DNA of 64,000 nt from Paenirhizobium daejeonense (lineage in GTDB: Bacteria; Pseudomonadota; Alphaproteobacteria; Rhizobiales; Rhizobiaceae), in contig NZ_JACLAL010000014.1 of assembly GCF_014280875.1 (NCBI RefSeq), positions 1-64,000 on the forward strand, in the 5' to 3' direction. The first letter of the stretch is position 1. Every line of letters starts with the position of its first letter. Of the stretch, positions 15,469-25,266 are shown piece after piece. The notes beneath the pieces were generated by a model. The model was given only the letters and a program-made list of their open reading frames with translations, ran no database searches and was not told the DNA's origin. A program made the translations under genes and the position numbers.

Positions 15469-16557
15469 CTACAACTGGAATTCGAGCTGGGCAGCATCTC
15501 GCCTTTCGCTCTGCCCCAGGCTGGATAGCGTCACGCCAAGCAACCGGACCTTCTTTCGGAACGGATGCTCGCCTTCAAGCAAGGCCTGCGCCGCCGCCAG
15601 GATTGCGCTATCATCGTGGAAACCTGCCGGCTGCGTCCGGGTGCGCGTGATGATCTGGAAGTCGGCGAAGCGGATTTTTACCGTCACGGTCTTCGCCCCG
15701 ATGTCATGGCTCTCGCAATATCGCCACACCTTCGCGACCAGCGGCTCCAGCTCGCGTTTCGCCTCATCGAGGTCGGCGATGTCGGCCGAAAAAGTGTCCT
15801 CCGCGCCGACGGACTTTCTCTCTCGAGCCGGATTGACCCGTCTGTTGTCGATGCCGCGGGCAATGCCGAAATAGTAGGCTCCGGATTTTCCGAAATGTTC
15901 AGTAAGGAATTCCAGGGATTTCACCTTGAGGGCCGCCCCGGTCTCGATGCCGAGGTCGGCCATTTTCTTCGCGGTGGCAGGGCCGACGCCATGGAACTTC
16001 TTGACCGGCAGGCTTTCCACGAAGGTGGGGCCGTTCTTCGGGGTAATCACCGCCTGCCCGTTTGGCTTGTTGAGGTCGGAGGCGATCTTGGCCAGAAACT
16101 TGTTGTAGGAGATGCCCGCAGAGGCATTGAGGCCCGTCGCCTGTTTGATCCTGGCGCGAATCTCCGCTGCGATCTCGCTGGCGATCTGCATGCCCTTGAG
16201 ATTGGTCGTAACGTCGAGATAGGCCTCGTCGAGCGAGAGCGGCTCAATCAGTGGCGTGTATTCTGCGAAGATCGCATGGATCTGCATCGACACGGCGCGA
16301 TAGACATCGAAGCGCGGTTTGACGAAGATGAGGTCGGGACACTGGCGCGCCGCCGTCACCGAGGGCATGGCCGAGCGAACGCCGAACACACGTGCCTCGT
16401 AGCTGGCGGCCGCGACCACGCCGCGGGCGGCAGGGCTTCCGACGGCGACCGGCTTGCCGAGCAGGTCGGGATTGTCGCGCTGCTCGACCGACGCATAGAA
16501 GGCATCCATGTCGACATGGATGATCTTCCTGGTCGGTGTGCCATCGTCCTCGCTCAT
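15469..16557 (-). CDS. dinB: DNA polymerase IV (Y family)
   Basis: The 362-residue protein starts MSEDDGTPTRKIIHVDMDAFYASVEQ, with the first catalytic aspartates in HVDMDAFYASVE. The palm motif is EPLSLDEAYLDVT, the thumb has the helix-hairpin-helix region VKKFHGVGPATAKKMADLGI, and the little-finger domain follows to about residue 345. The C-terminus FQL may serve as a weak sliding-clamp contact. The start at 16557 is 1 base after the helicase stop codon, so translation is probably coupled; a longer in-frame reading to 16767 lies inside the helicase gene and is rejected. It performs error-prone translesion synthesis. Damage induction would come from the LexA box region upstream of the helicase. 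Confidence 0.93.
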   Translation of the reverse strand: MSEDDGTPTRKIIHVDMDAFYASVEQRDNPDLLGKPVAVGSPAARGVVAAASYEARVFGVRSAMPSVTAARQCPDLIFVKPRFDVYRAVSMQIHAIFAEYTPLIEPLSLDEAYLDVTTNLKGMQIASEIAAEIRARIKQATGLNASAGISYNKFLAKIASDLNKPNGQAVITPKNGPTFVESLPVKKFHGVGPATAKKMADLGIETGAALKVKSLEFLTEHFGKSGAYYFGIARGIDNRRVNPARERKSVGAEDTFSADIADLDEAKRELEPLVAKVWRYCESHDIGAKTVTVKIRFADFQIITRTRTQPAGFHDDSAILAAAQALLEGEHPFRKKVRLLGVTLSSLGQSERRDAAQLEFQL

Positions 16558-16558
16558 T

Positions 16559-18628
16559 TCATTTCCACATCGAGCGCATCCGGGCTCCGACATCGATCCG
16601 GATCTGCTTTGCGCTTCGTTCGCTGGCGGCGGCCGAGACTTTCGGCCAACTGGTCGTCTCAAAAAACTGCAGGAGCGTCGCCGGAATGAAGCGGGTACGC
16701 GACGCGTAGACATGCCGGTCGCCCTGGGCATTCTGGCCATGCGTGAAGAAGCGCTGCGGCGTGACAAGGCTCAGGCTGTCGCGCGCCCGCGTCATGCCGA
16801 CATAGAGCAGGCGTCTTTCCTCTTCCAGCTCCGCGGTGGTGCCGGCGCCGAGGTCGGAGGGGATGCAGCCATCAACGACATTCAGCATGAAGACCGCGCG
16901 CCATTCCTGCCCCTTGGCGGAGTGGATTGTCGAGAGGATCAAATAATCCTCATCGAGCAGGGGAACACCGGCCTGGTCACTCGTGGCGTCCGGCGGATCG
17001 AGGGTGAGCTCGGTAAGAAAACGCTCCCGACTTCCATAGCCGCCGGCGATCTGCTCGAGCTGTATGAGGTCGGCTTTGCGGGTATCCGCGTCTTCATGAA
17101 TGCGATCGAGATGCGGTTCGTACCAAAGGCGCGCAAGGCCGATCTCGCCGGGCCATCCGCTTTCGGATTTGCGAAGCGCTGTCAGCAGTTCGACGAAGGC
17201 GGGCCAGTCCTCACCCGTCTTCGGCGGCGGCGGGATTTCGGCAAGCGACTGAAGCGGCTCGGGGTCGGCGGCGATCGTGTCGAGGATCTTGCCGGCGGTC
17301 TGCGGTCCGATACCGGGCAGCATCTGCAGCAGGCGGAAGCCGGCGACGCGGTCGCGCGGGTTCTGGGCAAAGCGCAGGGTGGCGAGAAGATCCTTCACAT
17401 GCGCGCTGTCGAGGAATTTAAGCCCACCAAACTTCACGAACGGGATATTGCGGCGGGTCAACTCCACCTCCAGAGCGCCGCTATGGCTCGATGTCCGGAA
17501 GAGGACCGCCTGCTGCTTCAGGGTCATGCCCACTTCCCGGTTCGTCAGGACCTGCTCGACAATGTAGCTGGCCTGATCCGTCTCGTCCTTCACCGTGACG
17601 AGCATGGGCCGCTGCTCGGACTCCCTGTCCGTCCAAAGGTTTTTGGTAAAGCGCTCACGGGCAAGATCGATGACGCCATTGGCGGCCTTGAGGATCGGCT
17701 GCGTCGAGCGATAATTGCGATCGAGTGTGATCACGTCGACCGGCTTTGGCGAGAACTCCTTCGGGAAGTCGAGAATGTTGCGCACCGTCGCGGCGCGGAA
17801 GGAGTAGATCGACTGTGCGTCGTCGCCGACAACGGTCAGGCCGCGGCCGCCGGGCTTGATACCCATGAGGATTGAGGCCTGCAGGCGGTTGGTGTCCTGG
17901 TATTCATCGACGAGAACATGGTCGAAGCGGCCGCCGATATCGTCAGCAAGCTCCGGGTCGGCCATGACCTGCGCCCAGTAGAGCAGCAGGTCGTCGTAAT
18001 CGAGCACGTTCTGCGCCTGCTTTGCTTCGACATACCCGGTGAAGAGCTGTTTCAACTGCTCCTCCCACCCTATGACATAGGGATAGGCAGTCTTCAGAAC
18101 CTCGTTGATCGAGCCTTCCGAGTTCACGACACGCGAATAGATCGCAAGGCAGGTTCCCTTGGTCGGGAACCGGGTCTCCATCTTCGAGAAACCGAGTTCG
18201 TGGCGCACGAGGTTCATCAGATCCGCGCTGTCTTCGCGGTCGTGGATGGTGAAATCGATATTGAGGCCGATCTGCTCGGCATACATGCGTAGAAGCCGGG
18301 CGCCGACGCCGTGGAAGGTACCGGCCCAGGCCAGCGCGTCAGTCATAACGGCAGAATTGTCGCCGAGCACCTGCCGGCAGATGCGCTGCACCCGACGGGC
18401 CATCTCCGATGCGGCACGCCGCGAAAACGTCATGAGCAGTATGCGGCGCGGATCCGCGCCATTGACGATCAAGTGGCCGACGCGATGGGCAAGCGTGTTG
18501 GTCTTTCCCGACCCTGCGCCAGCAATGATAAGCAGTGGTCCACCGATTGCGCCATCGACCAGGCCAATGCCATGTTCGACGGCCGCGCGCTGGCGGTCAT
18601 TCAGTTTTTCCAGATAGGCTGCCGTCAC
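16559..18628 (-). CDS. UvrD/PcrA-like superfamily 1 DNA helicase
   Basis: This 689-residue helicase has Walker A GAGSGKT at 37-43, motif Ia LLMTFSRRAASEMARR, motif II LVDEYQDTNRLQ, motif III VVGDDAQSIYSFR, motif IV LDRNYRS and motif V LSTIHSAKGQEW. Motif VI is LLYVGMTRARDSL. It lies directly upstream of dinB and divergent from imuA. UvrD relatives translocate 3'-5' on single strands in repair and recombination. Coupling with polymerase IV suggests a damage-response accessory role. The C-terminal region is shorter than in chromosomal UvrD. Confidence 0.92.
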   Translation of the reverse strand: MTAAYLEKLNDRQRAAVEHGIGLVDGAIGGPLLIIAGAGSGKTNTLAHRVGHLIVNGADPRRILLMTFSRRAASEMARRVQRICRQVLGDNSAVMTDALAWAGTFHGVGARLLRMYAEQIGLNIDFTIHDREDSADLMNLVRHELGFSKMETRFPTKGTCLAIYSRVVNSEGSINEVLKTAYPYVIGWEEQLKQLFTGYVEAKQAQNVLDYDDLLLYWAQVMADPELADDIGGRFDHVLVDEYQDTNRLQASILMGIKPGGRGLTVVGDDAQSIYSFRAATVRNILDFPKEFSPKPVDVITLDRNYRSTQPILKAANGVIDLARERFTKNLWTDRESEQRPMLVTVKDETDQASYIVEQVLTNREVGMTLKQQAVLFRTSSHSGALEVELTRRNIPFVKFGGLKFLDSAHVKDLLATLRFAQNPRDRVAGFRLLQMLPGIGPQTAGKILDTIAADPEPLQSLAEIPPPPKTGEDWPAFVELLTALRKSESGWPGEIGLARLWYEPHLDRIHEDADTRKADLIQLEQIAGGYGSRERFLTELTLDPPDATSDQAGVPLLDEDYLILSTIHSAKGQEWRAVFMLNVVDGCIPSDLGAGTTAELEEERRLLYVGMTRARDSLSLVTPQRFFTHGQNAQGDRHVYASRTRFIPATLLQFFETTSWPKVSAAASERSAKQIRIDVGARMRSMWK

Positions 18629-18782
18629 ATCCGCCTCAAATTTTCCTAAGAAAAAATTCCTGTCCCCGCTCCCTCTCCCATCCCTTTGATCGGCCTTGCT
18701 GATTCGCGCGGCGTGACTGGTTGGAAGCGACCGTCATGATCTCAAACGCCTTTTCGGGTGGATTGACTCGTCAGAGCGTTAG

Positions 18783-18797
18783 GAACAAAAAAGGAAC
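18783..18797 (+). promoter_or_regulatory. LexA (SOS) box, alphaproteobacterial type
   Basis: GAAC-N7-GAAC (GAACAAAAAAGGAAC), the exact alphaproteobacterial LexA pattern, lies 51 bases upstream of the imuA start and about 155 bases from the divergent helicase start. It should repress imuA-imuB-dnaE2 until DNA damage, and may also serve the helicase-dinB-SRAP operon. Confidence 0.88.
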
Positions 18798-18848
18798 ATA
18801 TCAGCTTAACCCGCTGCTGGAAACCCCTGAAGGAGCGCCCTTTCTGCC

Positions 18849-19604
18849 GTGTCAAAGCCTGCACCAAATCCTTTAATCGCCGAGCTTCGCGAGCGCATCC
18901 GCCAGCTTGAAGGTGGTGCGGCGCATGCCCGATCCGTCCTCCCTTTTCACGTGGCGGAGATCGACGCGGCCCTGCCCGGCGGCGGCCTGGCCTATGGCGC
19001 GCTCCATGAAGTCTCGGGTGGCGGCGCCGGCGCGGTCGATGGCGCTGCGGCCGCGCTCTTCGCCGCCGGCATCGCGGCTCGAACGACGGGACCGATTGTC
19101 TGGTGCCTGACGCGCCCGGATCTGTTTTTCCCGGCGCTGGCCCAGGTGGGATTGCATCCCGACCGTGTCTATTTCGTCGAGAGCGACAAGGAGGAAGACG
19201 TCCTCGCCAATGCCGAGGAGGCGCTTGCCTATGGCGGGCTCGGCGCCGTCGTCGCCGAACTGGTGCGCCTGCCGATGGTGGCGAGCCGGCGGCTGCAGCT
19301 TGCCGCCGAAAAGACCGGCGCGATGGCGCTGGTGGTCCGGCGCTGGCGGCGGCCGACGGAGGCGTCGGATTACGGCCAGCCGACCGCCTCGACCACGCGA
19401 TGGCGGGTGAGCGTTCTGCCCTCCGAGGAATTGCCGGTCCCCTGTGTCGGACGGCCGAACTGGCTGCTGGAAATTATGCGCGTGAAAGCGGGCGAGTGCG
19501 CTGAGTTTATCGTTGGAGCCTGTGATGCCTCGGGTCGTCTCGATCTATCTACCGGACCTGCCCACCGACAGGATCAGGCGGGCCGATCCTTCGCTGCCGG
19601 CTGA
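18849..19604 (+). CDS. imuA: ImuA, RecA-like component of the mutasome
   Basis: This 251-residue protein matches ImuA: LIAELRERIRQLEGG at the N-terminus, the LPGGGLAYGALHEVSG loop replacing the RecA Walker region, PIVWCLTRPDLFFPALAQVGL, and RRLQLAAEKTGAMALVVRRWRR. It starts with GTG; the LexA box lies 51 bases upstream. ImuA is related to RecA/SulA and, with ImuB and DnaE2, is needed for damage-induced mutagenesis in bacteria lacking polymerase V. Its end overlaps imuB by about 80 bases, indicating coupled expression. Confidence 0.92.
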   Translation: MSKPAPNPLIAELRERIRQLEGGAAHARSVLPFHVAEIDAALPGGGLAYGALHEVSGGGAGAVDGAAAALFAAGIAARTTGPIVWCLTRPDLFFPALAQVGLHPDRVYFVESDKEEDVLANAEEALAYGGLGAVVAELVRLPMVASRRLQLAAEKTGAMALVVRRWRRPTEASDYGQPTASTTRWRVSVLPSEELPVPCVGRPNWLLEIMRVKAGECAEFIVGACDASGRLDLSTGPAHRQDQAGRSFAAG

Positions 19605-21036
19605 GCAGCCGATCGCGGTGATTGCGCGCAGCGGTTCCCGGCGCTGGGTGGCCGCAGCCGACGCGGCCGCTCGGAAGGTCGGGGTGAAGGTCGGGATGCC
19701 GGCGGCAAAAGCCCAGGCGCTGTTTCGCGACCTAATGCTGGTCGATGCCGATCCGGCGGCCGACGCTGTTGCGCTCGAACGCATCACGCTCTGGGCGCTG
19801 ACGCAATATTCGCCAATCGTCGCCATGGATGCGCCCGACGGGATTGTCATGGACACCGAAGGCGCCGACCATCTGCAGGGCGGCGAGCAGCTCATGGTGA
19901 CCGCGACCGCCAACCGGTTCCGGGCCAAGTTCCTCACCGCCCGCGTCGCCATCGCCGACACCTGGGGCGCGGCACATGCCTGTGCTCGCGCCATCGCCCG
20001 CGAAACCGTCATCGTCCCGCCGGGCAAGACGGGTCACGCTGTCGAGCGTCTACCGATTTCCCTGCTGCGCCTCCCCGACCAGATCGTCACCGACCTCAGA
20101 ACGCTGGGCTTCCAAACGGTCGGCCAGCTGTCGGCGACGGCGCGCGCGCCCCTCGCCCTCCGCTTCGGGCCGGAGATCGGCCGCAGACTCGATCAGATAT
20201 ATGGGCGCATGGCCGAACCTATCGATCCCATCCGCACGCCGGATATTGTCGAGGTCACCAAAACCTTCGCCGAGCCCATCGGCGCGGCCGAGACCATCAA
20301 CCGCTATGTCGCTGGCCTGGTGACGCGGCTTGTCGGCGAGCTGCAGCGACGCGGGCACGGTGTTCGCCGCACCGACCTCATCGTCGAAAAAGTCGACGGC
20401 ACACGGCAGGCAATTCGCGCCGGCACGGCCAAGCCGTCGCGCGACGTCACATGGCTCACCAAGCTGTTCCGCGACCGGACGGAGAAGATCGAGCCCGGCT
20501 TCGGCATCGAGCGGCTGACGCTGGTCGCCGTGATGACCGAGCCGCTGGAAGAAGTTCAGAAGGCGTCCTCGCTCGTCGAGGACCAGACGACGGACGTCGT
20601 GCCGCTGATCGACGTCTTCGCCAATCGCGGCCAGCGGGTCTATCGCGTGATGCCGGTGGCGAGCGACGTTCCGGAGCGCAGCGTGCGGCGGATCGATCCG
20701 GCGGCGGTCGCGGCCGGCGCGACCTGGACCCAGCATTGGCCGCGGCCGGTCCGCCTGCTACCCCGGCCGGAGCTGGTCGAGGTGATCGCCCTGATGCCTG
20801 ACCACCCGCCCGTGTCGATCACCTGGCGGGGCAAGCGCCGGCGCGTCAAGCGCGCCGACGGCCCGGAGCGTATATTCGGCGAATGGTGGACGCGCGACGC
20901 GGAATATGAAGCGGTGCGCGACTATTTCGTCGTCGAAGACGAAACTGGCGAACGTCTGTGGATTTTCCGCAGCGGCGACGGCGTCGATCCGGCCACCGGC
21001 TCGCACCGCTGGTTCCTGCATGGGATCTTCGCATGA
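19525..21036 (+). CDS. imuB: ImuB, Y-family polymerase homologue lacking the catalytic acids
   Basis: The 503-residue protein starts MPRVVSIYLPDLPTDRIRRA. Position and order are those of a Y-family polymerase, but the first acidic motif of active enzymes is replaced by IYLPDLPTD. This agrees with ImuB acting as a hub rather than a polymerase. Later parts include VAADAAARKVGVKVGMPAAKAQAL and the helix-hairpin-helix-like LGFQTVGQLSATAR. The ATG at 19525 is preferred over TTG 19513 and GTG 19522 by similarity to other ImuB N-termini. Its stop overlaps the dnaE2 start (ATGA). In studied bacteria ImuB links DnaE2 to the sliding clamp. Confidence 0.92.
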   Translation: MPRVVSIYLPDLPTDRIRRADPSLPAEQPIAVIARSGSRRWVAAADAAARKVGVKVGMPAAKAQALFRDLMLVDADPAADAVALERITLWALTQYSPIVAMDAPDGIVMDTEGADHLQGGEQLMVTATANRFRAKFLTARVAIADTWGAAHACARAIARETVIVPPGKTGHAVERLPISLLRLPDQIVTDLRTLGFQTVGQLSATARAPLALRFGPEIGRRLDQIYGRMAEPIDPIRTPDIVEVTKTFAEPIGAAETINRYVAGLVTRLVGELQRRGHGVRRTDLIVEKVDGTRQAIRAGTAKPSRDVTWLTKLFRDRTEKIEPGFGIERLTLVAVMTEPLEEVQKASSLVEDQTTDVVPLIDVFANRGQRVYRVMPVASDVPERSVRRIDPAAVAAGATWTQHWPRPVRLLPRPELVEVIALMPDHPPVSITWRGKRRRVKRADGPERIFGEWWTRDAEYEAVRDYFVVEDETGERLWIFRSGDGVDPATGSHRWFLHGIFA

Positions 21037-24000
21037 GCTACGCGGAACTTCAGGTCACGACCCATTTCTCGTTTCTGCGCGGGGCATCGTCGGCCGACGA
21101 GCTGTTCCAGACGGCCAAGGCACTTGGTATCTCGGCGCTTGGTGTGGTCGACCGCAATTCCCTTGCAGGCATTGTCCGGGCGTTGGAAGCTTCGCGCGAG
21201 ACGAAGATCCGGCTGGTCGTCGGCTGTCGTCTCGACCTTCAGGGCGGCATGTCGATCCTCGTCTATCCGACCGACCGTGCCGCCTATTCCCGGCTGACCC
21301 GGTTGCTGACGCTCGGAAAGTCCAGAGGTGGCAAGGCGAACTGCATTCTCCATCTCGATGACGTCGCCCAATACGCGGAAGGACTGATCGGCGTGCTCGT
21401 CCCCGATCTGCCGGATGAGACTTGCGCGGTGCAGCTGCGCAAGATGGCGGAGATCTTCGGCGATCGCGCCTATATGGCGCTGACCTTGCGCCGCCGACCG
21501 CGCGACCAGTTGCGGCTGCACAATCTGTCGAACCTCGCCACCCGCTTCGGTGTTCGCCCGGTGGTGACGAACGACGTTCTGTTTCATGATCCGGAGCGGC
21601 GCCAGCTGCAGGATGTCGTCAGCTGCATCCGGACCAGCACCACCATCGATGACGTCGGCTTCGAGCGCGAAAGGCACGCCGATCGTTTCTTGAAGCCGCC
21701 CGAGGAAATGGAACGGCTTTTTCCCCGGTATAGAGAGGCGCTGGCGCGGACGATGGAGATTGTCGCCCGTTGCAAGTTCAGCCTCGAGGAGTTGACCTAC
21801 CAATATCCAGAAGAAGCCATCGTGCCCGGCAAGGACGCGCAGGCTTCGCTCGAGCATTATGTCTGGCAGTGCGTGCCCGACCGATACCCGGAGGGCCTCC
21901 CGCCCAAGACGCTGCAGATCGTCCGGCACGAACTCGACCTGATCAAGGCGATGCAATATGCGCCCTATTTCCTGACGGTGTTCTCCATCGTGCGGTTCGC
22001 GCGCTCGCAAGGCATCCTTTGCCAGGGACGCGGATCGGCCGCCAATTCCGCCGTCTGCTATATTCTCGGCATCACCTCCATCGATCCCGAGACCAACGAC
22101 CTCCTGTTCGAACGGTTCGTATCCCGCGAGCGCGACGAGCCGCCGGACATCGATGTCGATTTTGAACATGCCAGGCGCGAAGAGGTCATCCAGTGGATCT
22201 ACAAGACCTACGGGCATGACAAGGCGGCCCTGTGCGCGACCGTCACCCGCTACCGCGCCAAAGGCGCCATCAGGGATGTGGGCAAGGTGCTGGGATTGCC
22301 GGAGGACGTGATCAAGGCGCTCTCGTCGGGCATGTGGTCATGGTCGGAGGAGGTCAGCGATCGCAACGTCCGCGAACTCAACCTGAACCCGGAGGATAGG
22401 CGTCTCGTCCTGACGCTGAAGCTCGCCCAGCAGCTGATGGGCGCTCCGCGGCACCTCGGCCAGCATCCCGGCGGATTTGTCTTGACCAACGATCGCCTCG
22501 ATGACCTCGTTCCCATCGAGCCGGCGACGATGAAGGATCGGCGGATTGTCGAATGGGACAAGGATGACGTCGAGGCGCTCAAAATCATGAAGGTCGACGT
22601 GCTGGCGCTCGGCATGCTGACCTGCATGAGCAAGGCCTTCGACCTGATCCGCGAGCACAAGGGCCGTGATCTCGATCTCGCGAAGATCGAGCCCGAGGAC
22701 GCGCGGACCTACGAGATGATCCGGCGCGCGGATACCCTCGGAACATTCCAGATCGAGAGCCGCGCGCAGATGTCGATGTTGCCGCGCATGAAGCCCAGGA
22801 CATTTTACGATCTCGTCATCCAGGTAGCGATCGTCCGACCGGGGCCGATCCAGGGAGATATGGTCCATCCATACCTGCGGCGTCGGGAAGGCAAGGAGCA
22901 GCCGGAATATCCAACGCCGGAGCTTGAGGCTGTGTTGAGCAAGACGCTCGGCGTGCCGTTGTTTCAGGAATCCGCGATGCGGGTGGCGATGGTCTGCGCC
23001 GGGTTTTCTGGCGGCGAGGCCGACCAGCTCAGGAAAAGCATGGCCACCTTCAAGTTCACGGGCGGCGTCTCGCGCTTCAAGGACAAGCTCGTCAACGGCA
23101 TGATCGACAACGGCTATTCGGCGGAATTCGCCGAGAAGACATTCGGCCAGCTCGAGGGCTTTGGCTCCTATGGTTTCCCGGAGTCGCATGCCGCTTCGTT
23201 CGCGTTGATCGCCTATGCCAGCAGCTTCATCAAATGCCACTATCCGGATGCCTTCTGCGCGGCCTTGTTGAACTCCCAGCCTATGGGTTTCTACGCGCCC
23301 GCCCAGATCGTTGGCGATTGCCGTCGGCACGGCGTCGAAGTGCGGCCGGTCTGCATCAACCGCTCGCGCTGGGACTGTACGCTTGAGCCGGTCGGGGATG
23401 GCGAGCGGCACGCTGTCCGTCTCGGGATGCGCATGGTCCGTGGGCTGGCGACCGCTGACGCGGCAAAAATCTCCGCGGCCCGTGCCGACCAGCCGTTCGA
23501 CAGCGTCGATGATATGTGGCGCCGCTCCGGCGTTCCGGCCGCGTCGCTCGTGGAGCTCGCCGAGGCCGACGCCTTTCTGCCCTCCCTCGGGCTTGAGCGG
23601 CGCGACGCGATCTGGGCAATCAAGGCCTTGCGCGACGAACCCCTCCCCCTCTTTGCCGCCGCGGCCGAGCGCGAAGCGCGCACCATCGCCGAGCAGCAGG
23701 AGCCGGATGTCGAGCTCCGCCAGATGACGGAGGGCCACAATGTCATCGAGGACTACAGCCACACCGGATTGACGCTGCGCGAGCACCCGCTTTCCTTCCT
23801 CCGCCGCGACCTTTCCGAACGGCGCATCGTCTCCTGCCAGGATGCGATGGCCGCGCGCGACGGGCGCTGGCTGATGACCGCCGGCCTGGTGTTAGTCCGG
23901 CAAAAGCCGGGCAGCGCCAAGGGCGTCATGTTCATCACCATCGAGGACGAGACCGGCCCCGCGAATGTCGTGGTCTGGCCAAAGCTGTTCGAGCGGCGCC

Positions 24001-24290
24001 GGCGCGTCGTGCTCGGCTCGTCCATGATGGCGATCAACGGCAGGATCCAGCGTGAGGGCGAGGTCGTGCATCTCATCGCCCAGCAGCTGTTCGATCTCTC
24101 CGTCGATCTGTCGAGCCTGTCGGAGCGCGATACCGAATTTCGGCTACCGGCCGGGCGCGGCGATGAGTTCGCCCATGGCGGCGGCCCGGACCCGCGCGAT
24201 CGCCAGGCGCCGGCCGTGCGCCCTCGCGACATGTACGTAAAAGATCTGCATCTCGATACGCTGAAGGTGAAGGCCCGGAATTTTCACTAG
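21033..24290 (+). CDS. dnaE2: Error-prone DNA polymerase III alpha subunit DnaE2
   Basis: This 1085-residue C-family polymerase is slightly shorter than DnaE1. The N-terminal PHP domain begins SYAELQVTTHFSFLRGASSADEL. The palm carries PPDIDVDFEHARREEVIQW with two catalytic aspartates and LGMLTCMSKAFDLI with KVDVL ahead of it. GQGRGSAANS-type sequence is present as CQGRGSAANSAVCY. A C-terminal OB-fold region (GVMFITIEDETGPANVVVW) ends near residue 1000. The ATG at 21033 overlaps the imuB stop by 4 bases. It is the third gene of the SOS mutagenesis operon; copies on rhizobial plasmids are common. Confidence 0.95.
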   Translation: MSYAELQVTTHFSFLRGASSADELFQTAKALGISALGVVDRNSLAGIVRALEASRETKIRLVVGCRLDLQGGMSILVYPTDRAAYSRLTRLLTLGKSRGGKANCILHLDDVAQYAEGLIGVLVPDLPDETCAVQLRKMAEIFGDRAYMALTLRRRPRDQLRLHNLSNLATRFGVRPVVTNDVLFHDPERRQLQDVVSCIRTSTTIDDVGFERERHADRFLKPPEEMERLFPRYREALARTMEIVARCKFSLEELTYQYPEEAIVPGKDAQASLEHYVWQCVPDRYPEGLPPKTLQIVRHELDLIKAMQYAPYFLTVFSIVRFARSQGILCQGRGSAANSAVCYILGITSIDPETNDLLFERFVSRERDEPPDIDVDFEHARREEVIQWIYKTYGHDKAALCATVTRYRAKGAIRDVGKVLGLPEDVIKALSSGMWSWSEEVSDRNVRELNLNPEDRRLVLTLKLAQQLMGAPRHLGQHPGGFVLTNDRLDDLVPIEPATMKDRRIVEWDKDDVEALKIMKVDVLALGMLTCMSKAFDLIREHKGRDLDLAKIEPEDARTYEMIRRADTLGTFQIESRAQMSMLPRMKPRTFYDLVIQVAIVRPGPIQGDMVHPYLRRREGKEQPEYPTPELEAVLSKTLGVPLFQESAMRVAMVCAGFSGGEADQLRKSMATFKFTGGVSRFKDKLVNGMIDNGYSAEFAEKTFGQLEGFGSYGFPESHAASFALIAYASSFIKCHYPDAFCAALLNSQPMGFYAPAQIVGDCRRHGVEVRPVCINRSRWDCTLEPVGDGERHAVRLGMRMVRGLATADAAKISAARADQPFDSVDDMWRRSGVPAASLVELAEADAFLPSLGLERRDAIWAIKALRDEPLPLFAAAAEREARTIAEQQEPDVELRQMTEGHNVIEDYSHTGLTLREHPLSFLRRDLSERRIVSCQDAMAARDGRWLMTAGLVLVRQKPGSAKGVMFITIEDETGPANVVVWPKLFERRRRVVLGSSMMAINGRIQREGEVVHLIAQQLFDLSVDLSSLSERDTEFRLPAGRGDEFAHGGGPDPRDRQAPAVRPRDMYVKDLHLDTLKVKARNFH

Positions 24291-24336
24291 ATTCGCCCTC
24301 AACCGGGCAAAATAGGTGATGCCGGCGCTCCGAGCC

Positions 24337-25119
24337 CTATTCCAGCAGCACTTCCCCGCTACGCAACTCGATGCAGGCTCTGCAGCATAGCGAAGAGGCC
24401 CCCCCAATTGACCCCTGCAGTATCGCGCTTTGCGAATTGAATCTTACAATTTCAATCGTGGGGATCGGCTTTCTGAGGGGGGTAAATTGGCAATCATCTG
24501 TCGCTCGTCCGGCCGATTTCCGCGCAGCGCCATAGCCGGCGCGTTCCTTCAGCCATCGCAGCCATCGACCGCATACAATTTTGATCGTGTTGGGGCGGTT
24601 CCAGAAGCCGTTGACCCGGTTCTCGGACACGCTGATAAGACCCTTCCTGGCAGCATCGCGAATGGCATAACGCGCAGTCGTGCATCCGACGCCGGCGCGC
24701 GCGGCGATTTCAGGCAGTGACATCGTCGATTGGCCGCGCTCCATGACCGCACGAGCGATAACCGAGAGTACAGCCAGCTTGCTGACGGTGAAGGCCTGGG
24801 CCAAGGATGTCGGAATGATGCAGTCCTTTGCGAGACCTCGCCGGCGAAGCCAGCAAGCAGCCCGCTTCTGCAAAGGAATCGCCGGGCGGCAATGACGGGC
24901 ACAATGCTTCGCCTGAACCGCACGCGGACCAGCGCCGATCGATTTTCGGCGGTGCTCGATGACCGGGGCGAGATACTCCATCTCCTCGTCGGCGATCAGT
25001 CCTTCGCCGTTCAACACCCAGGCCGCTTTCGCGCATTCGTCGACTTGTTGATGCGTACCGGCTGCAAGCAGGCGCGCCAATAGGCTCGGCCCATAGGCCG
25101 TTCGGATCGTGGCAAGCAT
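24337..25119 (-). CDS. Winged-helix DNA-binding protein, possibly replication-related
   Basis: This basic 260-residue protein has a helix-turn-helix in MSLPEIAARAGVGCTTARYAIRDAARKGLISVSENRVNG (residues about 133-171). It is followed by NTIKIVCGRWLRWLKER and a basic tail. The N-terminal half (LLARLLAAGTHQQVDECAKAAWVLNGEG) is helical and unassigned, with a cysteine/histidine-rich stretch AKHCARHCRP. It may be a plasmid replication or transfer regulator. The leader region upstream contains a terminator hairpin oriented against this gene, an arrangement seen for antisense control of plasmid replication genes. Function is not established. Confidence 0.55.
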   Translation of the reverse strand: MLATIRTAYGPSLLARLLAAGTHQQVDECAKAAWVLNGEGLIADEEMEYLAPVIEHRRKSIGAGPRAVQAKHCARHCRPAIPLQKRAACWLRRRGLAKDCIIPTSLAQAFTVSKLAVLSVIARAVMERGQSTMSLPEIAARAGVGCTTARYAIRDAARKGLISVSENRVNGFWNRPNTIKIVCGRWLRWLKERAGYGAARKSAGRATDDCQFTPLRKPIPTIEIVRFNSQSAILQGSIGGASSLCCRACIELRSGEVLLE

Positions 25120-25266
25120 GATCTCTCCATATTCAGCGATGATCAGGGAGGGACCGGCGCGCAGGGCACACGTATCCGTGGCAAGAATTAGCTTGCAGCG
25201 GCGGCGTCAATGTGCGAAAAAATCAGTGGCTATAAGACTTTTGCGCACATTTTCGTGTGTCACTCG

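Noticed and set aside
16558..16767. 70-codon N-terminal extension of DNA polymerase IV
   Set aside because: It lies inside the helicase coding region on the same strand in another frame and has arginine/serine-rich shadow composition. The polymerase family starts at the MSEDD methionine.
22338..23786. Long minus-strand open frame opposite dnaE2
   Set aside because: It is antisense to strongly conserved polymerase sequence and has no recognisable domain. It is a codon-bias shadow in GC-rich DNA.
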